From Chlorobiaceae bacterium (lineage in GTDB: Bacteria > Bacteroidota > Chlorobiia > Chlorobiales > Chlorobiaceae), in the NCBI GenBank assembly GCA_013334975.1, contig JAAXWL010000005.1, forward strand, positions 6,673-51,790: a stretch of DNA of 45,118 nucleotides. The letters are read 5' to 3'. The position numbers were made by a program, and so were the translations under genes. Positions 35,112 to 43,520 of this stretch are shown here, piece after piece. How positions within the stretch are numbered: the first letter of the stretch is position 1; each line of letters begins with the position of its first letter. The notes beneath the pieces were generated by a model. That model was not told the DNA's origin. It worked only from the letters and a program-made list of their open reading frames with translations, and did no database searches.

Positions 35112-35404
35112 AGGTCGTCTGATAATCTCAAGCTCTCGGAAAGCTGGATCAAATCGAGCGCTTTATCGCGCAGGACAATCCTGAGCGGGCTTCCGCTTTT
35201 ATTGAGTTGATTCTGGAAAAAGGGGATTCGATTGCGTCGTTTCCTGAAATGGGAAGAGTGGTTCCCGAGTTTTCACGGACTGACATCCGGGAGATACTTG
35301 TCGGGAATTACCGGATAGTGTACAGAGTTAACCCGACGCAGGTTGTCATTCTCACTGTTTTTGAGGGGCACCGGGCACTGCGTTCCGAAGAGTTTGATCT
35401 GTGA
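35108..35404 (+). pseudogene. ParE/RelE-family toxin inactivated by two stop codons
   Basis: From the coupled ATG 35108 the frame reads MKVV, then TGA TAA, then continues without further stops as LGKLDQIERFIAQDNPERAS, GRVVPEF and REILVGNYRIVYRVN to a normal end. Relatives begin MKVVWSPxALxKLDQI, so the stops fall at the tryptophan and next position. The rest (about 90 residues) is a well-preserved ParE fold. Only the first few codons are damaged, which suggests recent inactivation. A downstream ATG at 35207 could give only the C-terminal half. Confidence 0.85.
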
Positions 35405-35522
35405 CAATCGATCAGCTCTCATTTTTTTTGCTTCCGCTACGATGGAATTGTCGATACCCGGCGATCTCTGTCACGATTATCGCCGGGTTCTCGAAAGATA
35501 ATGCTTCCCAACTATCCTTTTC

Positions 35523-36824
35523 TCACACCCCTGCCAGCGCATCGTCGAGCGCTGCGATGAGGTCGTCCGGGTGCTCCAGTCCTACCGAAAGGCGGATGAG
35601 GTCGGACGACAGGCCGCTGGCGATGCGCTGCTCCTCGGTGAGCTGGCTGTGCGAAGTGCTGGCCGGGTGCAGGATCAGGCTTTTGGCGTCGCCGACGTTG
35701 GCAAGGTGCGAGAAGAGGTCGATGGTGTCGATGATCTTTACCGCCGCGTCGTAGCCGCCTTTCACGCCGAACACCACCATGCCGCCGAAACCGTGCATCA
35801 GGTCGCGCGAGGCGAGGGCGTGCGACGGGTCGTCCTCCAAACCGGGGTAGCGCACCCAGGCGACTTTCGGGTGGTTTTTCAGGTGCTCGGCTACCTTCAG
35901 CGCGTTTTCCGAGTGGCGCACGATGCGAACCGGCAGGGTTTCGACGCCCTGGATGAAAATCCACGAGTTGTCGGGCGAGATCGCCGCGCCGAGGTTCCTG
36001 AGCGGCACGGTGCGCACGCGGAGCGCGAAGGCGATTGGCGCGAGCGGCTCCGGCAGATCGATTGCCCAGCGCAGGCCGTGGTAGTTGGCGTCCGGCTCGG
36101 TAAAGAGCGGATGGCGTCCGGCTTTCCAGTCGAAGCGCCCGGCGTCGGTGATGATGCCGCCGATACCCGCGCCGTGGCCGCCGATCCACTTGGTGAGCGA
36201 GTTGACGACGATGTCCGCGCCGAGGTCGATGGTGCGGAGCAGGTAGGGTGTGGTGAAGGTGGCGTCCACGATGAGCGGCAGCCCGTTGCGGTGGGCGACC
36301 TCTGCTACGGCGCGAACGTCGGTGTAGTCGAGCACCGGATTGCCGATGGTTTCGATGAAGATGGCGCGTGTTTTCTCGTCGATCGCCTTTTCGAAGTTCG
36401 ACGGCTCTTTGGGGTCGACAAATTTCACATCGATGCCGAGTTTGGGCAAAATGGCGTCGAACTGGGTGTAGGTGCCGCCGTAGAGGTTGTTGGCTGAGAC
36501 GATGTTGTCTCCCGCTTCGGCGAGGGTGATGACGGCATAGAAGATGGCCGAGGTGCCAGAGGCGACGGCGACCGAGGCGGCTCCACCTTCAAGCTGTGTG
36601 ATGCGCTGTTCGAGCACGTCGGTGGTCGGGTTCATCAGGCGCGTATAGATGTTGCCCAGCTCTTTCAGGGCAAAGAGATTGGCCGCATGTTCGGTGTTTC
36701 GGAAGAGGTAGGAGCTGGTTCGGTAGACCGGCACGCCGCGTGACATGGTCGGGTCGATCGTCTGCCCTGCGTGCAGCGCAAGGGTTTCCGGGTGGTAATT
36801 TTTCTGATTTGCCATGGTGATCAT
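35523..36824 (-). CDS. metY: O-acetylhomoserine sulfhydrylase (MetY-type)
   Basis: A PLP enzyme that joins sulfide with O-acetylhomoserine to give homocysteine. The 433-residue length fits the MetY/Met17 branch and exceeds that of cystathionine synthases (~380-400). Key parts: YTRLMNPTTDVLEQR, the SGTSAIFYAV region, IVDATFTTPYLLRT, and the PLP lysine K212 in SLTKWIGGHG. An ATG at codon 4 (MANQKNYHPE) is a possible true start. It follows cysK by 30 bases on the same strand, so the two sulfide-fixing enzymes share an operon. Confidence 0.92.
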   Translation of the reverse strand: MITMANQKNYHPETLALHAGQTIDPTMSRGVPVYRTSSYLFRNTEHAANLFALKELGNIYTRLMNPTTDVLEQRITQLEGGAASVAVASGTSAIFYAVITLAEAGDNIVSANNLYGGTYTQFDAILPKLGIDVKFVDPKEPSNFEKAIDEKTRAIFIETIGNPVLDYTDVRAVAEVAHRNGLPLIVDATFTTPYLLRTIDLGADIVVNSLTKWIGGHGAGIGGIITDAGRFDWKAGRHPLFTEPDANYHGLRWAIDLPEPLAPIAFALRVRTVPLRNLGAAISPDNSWIFIQGVETLPVRIVRHSENALKVAEHLKNHPKVAWVRYPGLEDDPSHALASRDLMHGFGGMVVFGVKGGYDAAVKIIDTIDLFSHLANVGDAKSLILHPASTSHSQLTEEQRIASGLSSDLIRLSVGLEHPDDLIAALDDALAGV

Positions 36825-36854
36825 TGATGATGTGGTCAGAAGACACTGAGTTTT

Positions 36855-37808
36855 TCAGATGGTGACCGGTTCGTTTTCGAACTGGTACAAAAGGGTCGAG
36901 AGGTAGCGTTCGCCGGTATCGGGCAGGATGACCACGATGCGCTTGCCTTCATTCTCCGGGCGTTGAGCCAGTTGCAGTGCTGCGTATGCGGCCGCTCCCG
37001 ACGAGATGCCGATAACCAGCCCTTCGGTACGGGCGAGTTTCTGGCCGGTGCGGAAGGCATCTTCATTGCTCACGGTGATTACTTCGTCGATGACACCTTT
37101 GTTCAGGATCTCCGGAATGAAGCCAGCGCCGATGCCCTGAATCTTGTGCGGGCCGGGTTTGCCGCCGGAGATGACCGGGGAATCGGCTGGCTCGACCGCC
37201 ACGATTCTGATCTCGGGATTCCGCTGTTTGAGCACCTCACCAACACCGGTGATGGTGCCTCCGGTGCCGATACCGCTGACGAAGAGGTCAACCTGGCCGT
37301 CGGTATCGTTCCATATCTCCTCAGCGGTTGTTCTGCGGTGAATCTCAGGATTTGCCGGGTTTTTAAATTGTTGAAGGATGATCGATTTCGGCAGGCTCTC
37401 TTTCAGTGCTTCAGCCTTGCGGATGGCGCCACCCATCCCTTCCGGGCCGGGGGTCAGCACCAGCTCTGCGCCAAGTGCCCGGAGCAGGTTTCGCCGCTCG
37501 ATACTCATGGTTTCGGGCATGGTCAGGATGAGCTTGTAGCCTCGGGCGGCAGCGATGAAGGCGAGCGCGATGCCCGTGTTGCCGCTGGTCGGTTCGATGA
37601 TGACCGTGTCGGCGTCGAGAAGCCCGGCCTGTTCGGCGTCTTCGATCATGGCGTATCCGATGCGATCCTTGACGCTGCCGCCCGGGTTGAAGTATTCGAG
37701 CTTGGCGATAATGGCGCCAAGGGCCTGGCTTTCACGTCCGAAGTTCTCCAGCTCCAGAAGCGGAGTATTGCCGATCAGGTCGGTGAGTTTTTTTGCGATT
37801 CGTGCCAT
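36855..37808 (-). CDS. cysK: Cysteine synthase (O-acetylserine sulfhydrylase)
   Basis: Makes cysteine from O-acetylserine and sulfide. The 317-residue PLP enzyme has the lysine K47 in GGSVKDRIG, the substrate loop PTSGNTG at 73-79, the [13 protein letters not shown] phosphate-binding loop, and the [12 protein letters not shown] segment. It is of normal length and first in the cysK-metY operon. It is the natural acceptor for sulfide made by the sulfite reductase at 18.2 kb. No serine acetyltransferase gene is in the window. Confidence 0.96.
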   Translation of the reverse strand: MARIAKKLTDLIGNTPLLELENFGRESQALGAIIAKLEYFNPGGSVKDRIGYAMIEDAEQAGLLDADTVIIEPTSGNTGIALAFIAAARGYKLILTMPETMSIERRNLLRALGAELVLTPGPEGMGGAIRKAEALKESLPKSIILQQFKNPANPEIHRRTTAEEIWNDTDGQVDLFVSGIGTGGTITGVGEVLKQRNPEIRIVAVEPADSPVISGGKPGPHKIQGIGAGFIPEILNKGVIDEVITVSNEDAFRTGQKLARTEGLVIGISSGAAAYAALQLAQRPENEGKRIVVILPDTGERYLSTLLYQFENEPVTI

Positions 37809-37919
37809 TGGTGCAAGTGATTAATTGTACGATAGTTGTTTGATGTCAAGATCGTTAACTCCCCTCAACCGGGAAATCCCGTTAAACCGGTATTTTGCAT
37901 ACCATAAAAATGGTATCCC

Positions 37920-38040
37920 CCTCATCATCTTTCATCGGTATCGGTATCGAAATCGCTTTCGGTATCGAACGGAGGGGGTTCCCTGGTATAAACAGTTTTT
38001 CTGACAAGAATCAATTTGGATTGGAATAAGTCATTTGTCG
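37920..38040. repeat. Degenerate palindromic dispersed repeat (copy E)
   Basis: ATCGGTATCGGTATCGAAAT and a further TCGGTATCGAA arm at 37935-37970 are followed by AATCAATTTGGATTGGAATA, similar to the right-end tail of the ~260-bp repeat family. The centre is mostly missing and the right arm is weak. It lies between cysK and the response regulator gene. Confidence 0.5.
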
Positions 38041-38062
38041 GTTATCCGGATATTTGATAGCC

Positions 38063-38815
38063 TCAGATATGGTATTCGATATTGTCGATGAGGCCGGCCT
38101 TTATAGCGAACATCATCAGCTCGGGACTGCTGGAAACACCGAGTTTGCGGAAGATGTTTTTTCGATGGGTCATTACTGTATGAAAGCTGATATGTTTTTT
38201 CGAGGCAATCTCTTTGGTGGAGAGTCCGGAAGATATCAGCCTCACAATTTCTATTTCGGAGCTGGTCAGAAGGCAGGCATCCTGCGCAGGACCATCCTGT
38301 CGGAGCAGGATGTCGAGAACGCTGCCGGAATAGGCTTTTTTCTTTTTCAGTGCTGACGCTACGGCCTGGAGAAGTTCAGCCTGGTCATCGGTCTTGAGGG
38401 CGATGTTTTTGATACCGGCGAGATTGAGTTCGCGAATCTGCATCGTGTTTATGGAGTTGCTGAGCACCATTGTCGGGATTTCCGGGTTGCCAGCGATGAT
38501 CTCCCTGAAATCGTTGATTGACCGGTAATCGAACAGGATGTAATCCGTGATGATCAGCGATATGGCATGACTCTTGAGTTTGCCGATCAGCTCCTGTCGG
38601 CAAAGAGCAGACAGGACGGAGTATCCACGCTCTCGGAGCAATGAGGTCAGAGCAACCGTCGTGAGATATTGCGTATCGGCAATCAGGATCGTTTTGCTTT
38701 CTGAGTCAGGGCTACGGTCTGGCAATGGGTCTTCTTGTTGTGCTGGGGTCTGGCCGTGCATGGCTGGGTTTCGAAGTGAATTGTCAGTGGGCGTCGTATC
38801 GGAGACAGGATACAT
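38063..38815 (-). CDS. NarL/LuxR-type response regulator
   Basis: A 250-residue two-domain regulator. After a ~40-residue polar leader, a receiver domain (about 42-160) has the acidic strand ILIADTQY, the phosphoacceptor aspartate in LIITDYILFD, the threonine/serine position in MVLSNS and the lysine in ALKTDD. A LuxR-type helix-turn-helix follows (about 182-240; LTSSEIEIVRLISSGLSTKE, then HTVMTHRKNIFRKL). No sensor kinase is adjacent. Its target is unknown; it could control flanking sulfur genes but no evidence ties them. It may start further in, as the leader is not conserved-looking. Confidence 0.85.
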   Translation of the reverse strand: MYPVSDTTPTDNSLRNPAMHGQTPAQQEDPLPDRSPDSESKTILIADTQYLTTVALTSLLRERGYSVLSALCRQELIGKLKSHAISLIITDYILFDYRSINDFREIIAGNPEIPTMVLSNSINTMQIRELNLAGIKNIALKTDDQAELLQAVASALKKKKAYSGSVLDILLRQDGPAQDACLLTSSEIEIVRLISSGLSTKEIASKKHISFHTVMTHRKNIFRKLGVSSSPELMMFAIKAGLIDNIEYHI

Positions 38816-38918
38816 CTGAATTGGCGGAGATATTTAAACAGGGTGCACATTTTTTATACACCACTTAATGGCGGGTTGGAAAACCCGCCCCCCCTTTAAA
38901 GATCGACCTTTCTGTCAC

Positions 38919-39398
38919 TCAATGCTCTACCTGCAAGGTGCCGGTACTGTTTTTACCGCCGAACAGCTTGTATCGCTGAAGATTGAACTGGAAAAAAAGG
39001 AAGCAGCCGAAGCAGAATCCGCAGAGAGCAACAAAGGCTGCTATGGCGACGATGCCGGAAAATACCCAACCGGTTGTTGTTGCTCCAAACAGAAAGGCGA
39101 CCTGGGCCATGCCGAGCATGATGACCGCGATCGAGTTGTTGAAGCGCATGAGTATAGGACTTTCCGTAGGTGAGGAGTCGTTCATTTTCCTGAAAAGGTG
39201 TGAGCCGATCAGGTGAATGAGGCTTGCTTTCTGGCCCCAGAGCACGGCGGGAAGAACGATCAGGAAGAGCGCCGTCGTGAACAGCGGTTGCTGCAGGATG
39301 AAACCGAGAACGATTCCGGAAAAGAGCAGGCTTCGGTTGAGCCGGACGATGGGCATTGGAATACCTTTGATGGGAACAGGTGTTGACATGGGTATCAT
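38919..39398 (-). CDS. DUF4395-family membrane protein
   Basis: A 159-residue membrane protein with four hydrophobic segments. It begins with the paired VPIKGIPMPIVRLNRSLLF motif and ends with a cysteine-rich last helix (LCGFCFGCFLFFQFNL). This matches DUF4395, often found beside rhodanese or sulfur-related genes. The last-helix cysteines suggest a possible role in thiol or sulfur handling, but that is inference. A second in-frame ATG (MSTPVPIKG) could be the true start. It is divergent from the MetB-like gene 371 bases away. Confidence 0.7.
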   Translation of the reverse strand: MIPMSTPVPIKGIPMPIVRLNRSLLFSGIVLGFILQQPLFTTALFLIVLPAVLWGQKASLIHLIGSHLFRKMNDSSPTESPILMRFNNSIAVIMLGMAQVAFLFGATTTGWVFSGIVAIAAFVALCGFCFGCFLFFQFNLQRYKLFGGKNSTGTLQVEH

Positions 39399-39769
39399 GA
39401 TTCAGTGTTCAGGCGACGAATGTTTCGCCTATGGTTCGAAAAATCTGGCAGAGAGATCGTGACGGCTGCCGGAGTGCACGGATCGTCGTTCGGCAAGGAG
39501 CCGGTTCCGGTGGTTCATATTTTCTGTTGTCGTTCCTTTTCATGGCAAAAGAGAGATCTCTGTTGATTTCTGCCTTTTGAATTTAACAATCGTTAATTAT
39601 TTTCCAAAAGTTCAGAGAGAACACCATTTTTTTTAAAAAGAGAGATATGGGTTCTTTATTCCGCTACGGTAACCGTTTTCTTGAGTCTCACCGGATGAAA
39701 AACCGGATTTTCAGGATGAACCGTCATTTCCGTGGCTATAAAACGATCAATCGTAAAGGACATTCCTGC

Positions 39770-40906
39770 ATGAGTTTTCAGACCGATACCATCCATGCCG
39801 GTGTAGCACCCGACAAGGCCTATGGCGCCATTATGACCCCCATCTACCAGAGTTCGACCTTTGTGTTCGAGGATGTGGGCAAGCACCGTGGCTTCGATTA
39901 TACCAGAAGCGGCAATCCGACCAGAAAAGCCCTTGAAGACAATCTTGCTGCGCTTGAAGGGTGCTCCTGTGCCGTGGCGGTGACCACCGGTATGTCGGCT
40001 GTGGCTACCGTGATGCATCTGTTCCAGAGTGGCGACGAGGTCATCTGCACCGATGATTGCTATGGAGGTACGGCAAGGCTGCTCAGTACGATCGAGGAGC
40101 ACTTCAATATCCGTATTCACTTCATCAGCCTGCGTGATGCGGATGGTATCAAAGCTCATATCAATGAAAAGACAAAAGCGGTCTGGATTGAGACGCCATC
40201 AAATCCACTTCTGAACCTCATCGATATCGCCGCCGTGACGGCCATCGCCAGAGAGCACCAACTGTTGTCTATTGTGGATAACACCTTTTTGTCGCCCTAT
40301 TTTCAGCAGCCGTTCAGGCTTGGCGCCGATATCGTGGTTCATTCGACCACCAAATACCTGAACGGCCATTCCGATGTGGTGGGTGGAGCGATTCTGTCCA
40401 ACGAGCCGGGCCTCGACCAGCGTCTGAAGTATCTGGTCAATGCTCTTGGTACCTGCGCCCAGCCTTTCGATTGCTGGTTAGTGCTGCGTGGCATCAAGAC
40501 GCTGGTGCCGAGGATGAAGGAGCATGAGCGGAATGCCCGCATTGTTGCGGATTTTCTGGATGGCCACCCGCGGGTAAGACGGGTTTTCTATCCCGGTCTT
40601 GCAACACACCCGCAGCATGAACTTGCAAAACGCCAGCAGCGCGGTTTCGGCGGCATGGTGTCGTTCGAGCTTGACGGTGGGGGTGCTGAGATCGAGCACC
40701 TCTTGCGCAGCACGCGCCTGTTTGCCCTGGCTGAAAGTCTCGGAGGTGTTGAATCGCTCATCGAGCATCCGGCAACCATGAGTCATGCTTCGATGGACAG
40801 AGAGCACCGGTTGGCCGCAGGGATCAACGACTCAGTGATCCGTCTTTCGGTTGGCATTGAAGACCCTGATGATCTTGTCGCCGATCTGCGCCAGGCTCTC
40901 GCCTGA
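39770..40906 (+). CDS. Cystathionine gamma-synthase/gamma-lyase family PLP enzyme
   Basis: A 378-residue trans-sulfuration enzyme. The start at 39770 follows AAAGGA by 9 bases and gives the family N-terminus MSFQTDTIHAG; an in-frame ATG 123 bases upstream adds a basic, non-conserved leader. Conserved parts: YTRSGNPTRKALE, the SNPLLNLID block, IVDNTFLSPYFQQP, and the PLP lysine K195 in HSTTKYLNGHSD. It could make cystathionine from an acylhomoserine and cysteine (MetB) or cleave it to cysteine (gamma-lyase). Sequence alone does not decide. It is monocistronic and near cysK-metY, fitting cysteine-homocysteine interconversion. Confidence 0.88.
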   Translation: MSFQTDTIHAGVAPDKAYGAIMTPIYQSSTFVFEDVGKHRGFDYTRSGNPTRKALEDNLAALEGCSCAVAVTTGMSAVATVMHLFQSGDEVICTDDCYGGTARLLSTIEEHFNIRIHFISLRDADGIKAHINEKTKAVWIETPSNPLLNLIDIAAVTAIAREHQLLSIVDNTFLSPYFQQPFRLGADIVVHSTTKYLNGHSDVVGGAILSNEPGLDQRLKYLVNALGTCAQPFDCWLVLRGIKTLVPRMKEHERNARIVADFLDGHPRVRRVFYPGLATHPQHELAKRQQRGFGGMVSFELDGGGAEIEHLLRSTRLFALAESLGGVESLIEHPATMSHASMDREHRLAAGINDSVIRLSVGIEDPDDLVADLRQALA

Positions 40907-41092
40907 CCACTTTTTTTCCCGGGTATCCCCGTTCAAGCCCTTCCCTGTGCAATGCAGGATTCAGAGGCTTTACCTTACGGTTTCGTCCGGAGGAGAGCCC
41001 TGAATGCAGGGGATATCCGCTTTTTTTATTCCAGCGAACTGTCTATAATCCGGGGTTGTTTCTTCAGGTTCATCAAACCGGATTTGTCCTGT

Positions 41093-41845
41093 ATGCCCAC
41101 CCGCTCATTCATAACCAACACTGTCGGCATTGCCTATACGCTCAGGGTAAGCAGCCGGGCAAAATATGTCCGTCTGAAAATGTCGCCTTACGAAGGGCTG
41201 GTGGTCGTTGTGCCTCAAGGGTACGACAAGACGCTGGTGCCTTCGCTGGTTGAAAGCCGGAAGGCGTGGGTGCTGAAGGTGCAGCGATCGTTTGAAAAAC
41301 AGCGGAAAGAATCCTCCGTTCCGGCAGCATCCGCCCTTCCCGACGTGATCGGGCTTGCCGGTATCGGTGAGTCGTGGCGGATTTCGTATCGCCATGAACC
41401 TCGCCCGGGCATTCAGGTCAGGGAGTGTGATGGTTGTGTGCTGGAGCTGGCCGGGTCGGTTGACGATCGGGCCTGGTGCATGGCCTCGATTGAGGGATGG
41501 CTGAAAAGGCGTGCGCAGAGCAGACTGGCGCCAGAGCTCATAAGACTTGCTGCCGAACATGGTTTTACCGTCTCCGGAGTGACGGTCAGGAAACAGAAGA
41601 GCCGTTGGGGTAGCTGTTCTTCACGGGGCAACATCAACCTGAATCTCAAGCTGCTTTTTCTGCCGCCGCTGCTTGTCCGTTACATCATGATTCATGAATT
41701 GTGCCATACCCTCCACATGAACCACTCCTCCCGGTACTGGAACACGGTTGCGCGGTACGATCCCGATCATGAGGAGCATGATCGCCTGATGCGCCATGCG
41801 TGGCGTCATGTGCCAGCATGGCTGGCAAGAGCTGAACCAGCGTGA
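41093..41845 (+). CDS. YgjP-like zinc metallopeptidase (DUF45)
   Basis: A 250-residue protein of the YgjP/DUF45 (SprT-like, M48-related) family. The N-terminal VSSRAKYVRLKMSPYEGLVV region is the usual beta domain, and KQKSRWGSCSSRGNINLNLK is the family signature. The zinc site is H201-E-L-C-H205 plus H211 in MNHSSRYW. The start at 41093 gives the family N-terminus; the upstream 47 codons look unrelated. The cellular substrate is unknown. It converges on a small minus-strand membrane-protein gene 8 bases away. Confidence 0.88.
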   Translation: MPTRSFITNTVGIAYTLRVSSRAKYVRLKMSPYEGLVVVVPQGYDKTLVPSLVESRKAWVLKVQRSFEKQRKESSVPAASALPDVIGLAGIGESWRISYRHEPRPGIQVRECDGCVLELAGSVDDRAWCMASIEGWLKRRAQSRLAPELIRLAAEHGFTVSGVTVRKQKSRWGSCSSRGNINLNLKLLFLPPLLVRYIMIHELCHTLHMNHSSRYWNTVARYDPDHEEHDRLMRHAWRHVPAWLARAEPA

Positions 41846-41853
41846 AGGTAGCG

Positions 41854-42132
41854 TCAGCGCTCTTCGAAGCGCTGGTTCGGCATAGACCTGATGCCCGAAA
41901 GTACAAGCGATCCGCCGAGGAGAAGCATTCCAAGAAGAGCTGAAATCACTGTGGTTACTCCTGCCGGCAGAAGACCAAAGCGTAACAGGGTCGCCGTGCA
42001 GCCGACCAGCCAGAGCGAGAGAATAACAAGCGCCCTTGTTTTGTCGATCGATCGCAGGAACGCAGGACTCGAAGCGATTGCCACGCAACCGCCGGTAAGC
42101 ATCCACCAGATCGGCTCATACAGGAAATCCAT
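41854..42132 (-). CDS. Small hypothetical membrane protein
   Basis: A 92-residue protein with three hydrophobic segments (about 5-25, 33-52 and 57-80) and a charged C-terminus. I recognise no family. The frame is clean and bounded by neighbours on both sides, and composition resembles the neighbouring genes, so it is probably real. Confidence 0.55.
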   Translation of the reverse strand: MDFLYEPIWWMLTGGCVAIASSPAFLRSIDKTRALVILSLWLVGCTATLLRFGLLPAGVTTVISALLGMLLLGGSLVLSGIRSMPNQRFEER

Positions 42133-42152
42133 CAGTTCAGTTGGTTAAAGGA

Positions 42153-42218
42153 AAAAAGGCACGGACGAACAAGGACGAACAAGGACAGGCACGGACGAGC
42201 ACGGACGAACACAGACAA
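42153..42218. repeat. Degenerate ~12-base tandem repeat
   Basis: Units of the form GCACGGACGAACAAGGACGA are repeated with variation (GGCACGGACGAGCACGGACG and so on) between two minus-strand genes. No coding potential is apparent. Confidence 0.6.
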
Positions 42219-42260
42219 TACAAAATAAACTTAACGACACTGCAATTTTACCCTATCTTT

Positions 42261-42306
42261 CACTCAGCACTCAGCACTCAGCACTCAGCACTCAGCACTC
42301 AGCACT
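42261..42306. repeat. Heptanucleotide tandem repeat CACTCAG x6
   Basis: Six perfect copies of CACTCAG (42261-42302) plus a partial seventh lie immediately downstream of the stop codon of the PPC-domain gene. Perfect short tandem repeats of this sort change length by slippage. Confidence 0.9.
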
Positions 42307-42309
42307 ATC

Positions 42310-42753
42310 TTACGGTACCAGCAGCTTGAAGCCGGTTGCTTTGTCGGGTCGTCTTTGGGCTTCGGAACCCAGGAGTTCGATCAGGATTACTTCCATGACA
42401 TGCCAGACCTGCACGCCGTTGCGCACACAGCCGGTGACGGTGTTTTCTTCGCGACCGCACGCCATGTGCAGATGCACGACCGGATTTCCCTCATCATCGG
42501 GGAAAAGGGTGCCGGTTCCCACGATCTCATGGGCATCGTAGAGCTCGTGCTCCATTGGGTTTACGGGATAGGTGCGGCTCTCTTCAGGGCCAACTACCAG
42601 ACGGCTGCCCTTGTCAGCTCCACCAACAACGCTGAGGTAGCCTCGCTCGACCCCTTTTTCCCTGGCGAAATTTTCAATCTCTTCATGAAAGATGTCGCCA
42701 TCTTCGAGCCTGATGATAAACACCCGGCCCTGTGTAGCTTCAGAGTACTTCAT
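42310..42753 (-). CDS. PPC-domain (DUF296) protein
   Basis: A 147-residue single-domain protein of the PPC/DUF296 family. The features are FIIRLEDGDIFHEEIENFAR, the HLHMACG metal-binding histidine pair at about 94-96, and the closing FKLLVP strand. In plants this domain accompanies AT-hooks; bacterial stand-alone forms are trimeric with unclear function and may bind nucleotides or DNA. A perfect heptamer repeat follows its stop within a few bases. Upstream is a strong hairpin that separates it from an outer-membrane protein gene. Confidence 0.82.
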   Translation of the reverse strand: MKYSEATQGRVFIIRLEDGDIFHEEIENFAREKGVERGYLSVVGGADKGSRLVVGPEESRTYPVNPMEHELYDAHEIVGTGTLFPDDEGNPVVHLHMACGREENTVTGCVRNGVQVWHVMEVILIELLGSEAQRRPDKATGFKLLVP

Positions 42754-42787
42754 GGGTTACTGCTTACCGCCGATGTCCTGATTTATC

Positions 42788-42819
42788 ATCCGGCCGGGAT
42801 CGTTATTTCCCGGCCGGAT
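42788..42819. terminator. Strong GC hairpin between two minus-strand genes
   Basis: ATCCGGCCGGGA pairs perfectly with TCCCGGCCGGAT around an 8-base loop. It lies just after the stop of the outer-membrane protein gene (42837) and before the PPC gene. There is no long T run on the minus strand, so it may terminate weakly or protect the 3' end. Confidence 0.5.
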
Positions 42820-42836
42820 AATGATATTGTTATTAT

Positions 42837-43322
42837 TTAATTGAAAAAATAGCGAAGACCAATTGCAACACCTAAATCCAAATTGATTTTTGGCGCAACA
42901 TCGACTATCGGAGCGATTTCGGCAAAGACATCGAGCGGGGATTTGGCGAAAAGATAATCGATTCCGAGTGGGGCGCGAATACCGAAATGGGTGTTGTCAT
43001 TTTTAAGCAACAACCGGGCGCCGACACCGTAATACCAGAGGGTGGAGCCTTTGATTTCCGAGTTGTTCATTAATGACGAATCGTGAACAAGGTAATCGGC
43101 ATGGATCTGGAATCTGTGGTCATCGACAATTGAAAATGCTATGGCGCAATCGATGGCGTGAGTCTGATCGGTCCATTTTTTAATGCTGATGCCGGTTGGT
43201 TCACCGACGATAAGGCCGACGTAGAGACCTTCATCGTGCAAGGTGGCGGAGGCGTTGGTGGCAGCGATAAATATTGATGTTGTCGAAGTCAGCAAAGCGA
43301 TGATTTTTCGTGTAGTTTTCAT
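42837..43322 (-). CDS. Putative outer-membrane beta-barrel protein
   Basis: A 161-residue protein. A signal peptide (1-26, core IIALLTSTTSIFIAA, cleavage near ASA) precedes a chain of alternating-hydrophobic segments (LYVGLIVGEPTGISIKKW, FQIHADYLVHD, THFGIRAPLGIDYLF). The C-terminus ends in aromatic residues (LRYFFN), as in small outer-membrane barrels. No named family is certain. The segment GEPTGISIKKW is reminiscent of short bacterial porin-like proteins of unknown function. A hairpin follows its stop. Confidence 0.65.
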   Translation of the reverse strand: MKTTRKIIALLTSTTSIFIAATNASATLHDEGLYVGLIVGEPTGISIKKWTDQTHAIDCAIAFSIVDDHRFQIHADYLVHDSSLMNNSEIKGSTLWYYGVGARLLLKNDNTHFGIRAPLGIDYLFAKSPLDVFAEIAPIVDVAPKINLDLGVAIGLRYFFN

Positions 43323-43520
43323 TTGGCCGGTTTTTTTATCTATTGGTTATCATATATGCAGCAATATATAACCTGAGGTTAATTACAGCTCTCAGGGTAT
43401 AAGATTCTTTTATGTTGCATAGGCAATGTAGCTATTCCCGCACTTCATGCAATAGCATGAATATAGATCATCTGAAATCAGGAGTGTTGCCGAAAACCAA
43501 TTCGCATCGGTTGTGCTGTC

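Noticed and set aside
35108-35117. TGA at codon 5 of the ParE-type toxin as a recoded selenocysteine or tryptophan codon
   Set aside because: It is followed immediately by TAA in the same frame, and no SECIS-like fold is evident.
35571-36497. Long plus-strand frame opposite metY
   Set aside because: A shadow of a GC-rich gene. It is valine/aspartate/arginine-rich without any motif.
42261-42306. Short tandem repeats considered as CRISPR or an origin of replication
   Set aside because: Heptamers are contiguous without spacers, and there are no DnaA boxes or replication genes nearby.
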